Source: Acidobacteriaceae bacterium (GTDB lineage: Bacteria > Acidobacteriota > Terriglobia > Terriglobales > Acidobacteriaceae). Taken from it: DNA of 5,157 nucleotides. Position 1 is the first letter of the stretch. Each line of letters opens with the position of its first letter. Below the pieces are notes generated by a model. It was given only the letters and a program-made list of their open reading frames with translations, ran no database searches and was not told where the DNA came from. A program made the translations under genes and the position numbers. Below are positions 5,033 through 5,157 of the stretch, piece by piece. The stretch lies in contig JASHTU010000388.1 in assembly GCA_030040395.1 (NCBI GenBank), forward strand, positions 1-5,157. The letters are read 5' to 3'.

Positions 5033-5157
5033 TCAACGACCCGGCATTGCGGATCCGGCGTTGCGCAGGATGCGCCGCACTTTTTTGGGTGACATCGAAA
5101 GGCGCTCGGCGACCCGCGAAATTTTCCGGTCCGCGCGCATCCATACCTTGGGAATCA
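5033..5157 (-). CDS. C-terminal fragment of an unidentified protein with helix-turn-helix-like sequence
   Basis: Forty codons are visible on the minus strand, ending at a TGA at 5035-5033; the start lies beyond the right edge. The frame is open throughout with about 70% G+C at third positions. Residues ISRVAERLSMSPKKVRRIL (visible 12-30) have the look of a helix-turn-helix: a first helix containing VAERL, a turn at SMS and a basic recognition helix. The very basic character fits nucleic acid binding. The family cannot be named from this piece; it might be a transcriptional regulator or another DNA-binding protein. It runs in the same direction as phaAB but about 540 bases upstream, so it need not be in the same operon. 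A chance open frame cannot be excluded at this length. Confidence 0.5.
   Translation of the reverse strand, partial: IPKVWMRADRKISRVAERLSMSPKKVRRILRNAGSAMPGR

Overview
The window holds most of a polyhydroxyalkanoate (PHA, bioplastic storage granule) locus from a GC-rich bacterium. All three core activities are present: a BktB-like beta-ketothiolase, an acetoacetyl-CoA reductase, and a PHA synthase of class III size with a small PhaE/PhaR-like partner. A phasin-like granule protein precedes them. The taxonomic source cannot be fixed from the sequence. The class III type synthase, the unusual partner subunit and the GWCIGA active-site box suggest a non-model soil or environmental lineage (Acidobacteriota is one guess, not demonstrated).

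Layout, left to right. Bases 1-543 (+) are the 3' part of a phasin-like gene entering from the left edge. Bases 544-774 are intergenic, with two hairpins, one of them a 20-pair stem-loop just upstream of the next gene. Bases 775-1260 (+) encode the short PhaE/PhaR-like subunit. Bases 1334-2401 (+) encode PhaC with Cys143, Asp300 and His329; a perfect 10-bp hairpin lies between the two genes. Bases 2402-2507 separate convergent genes and contain a long imperfect hairpin that could terminate transcription from both sides. Bases 2508-3290 (-) encode PhaB and 3301-4488 (-) encode PhaA/BktB; these form a leftward phaA-phaB operon with a 10-bp gap and a Shine-Dalgarno that overlaps the phaA stop codon. 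Bases 4489-5032 hold no convincing gene. They form the upstream region of phaAB and include a run of five inverted repeats, one of which encloses the phaA ribosome binding site. Bases 5033-5157 (-) are the last 40 codons of a gene entering from the right edge, with a helix-turn-helix-like sequence.

Function as a unit: PhaA condenses two acyl-CoA molecules, PhaB reduces the product with NAD(P)H to (R)-3-hydroxyacyl-CoA, PhaC with its partner polymerises it, and the phasin coats the granule. The enzymes are known families. The more unusual features are the 47-48-residue periodicity of the phasin-like protein, the short coiled-coil synthase partner with a basic Ala/Pro-rich tail, the dispersed palindromic repeat found on both sides of phaAB, and the amount of predicted RNA structure around every translation start except that of phaB. 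I do not see evidence for a wholly new system.
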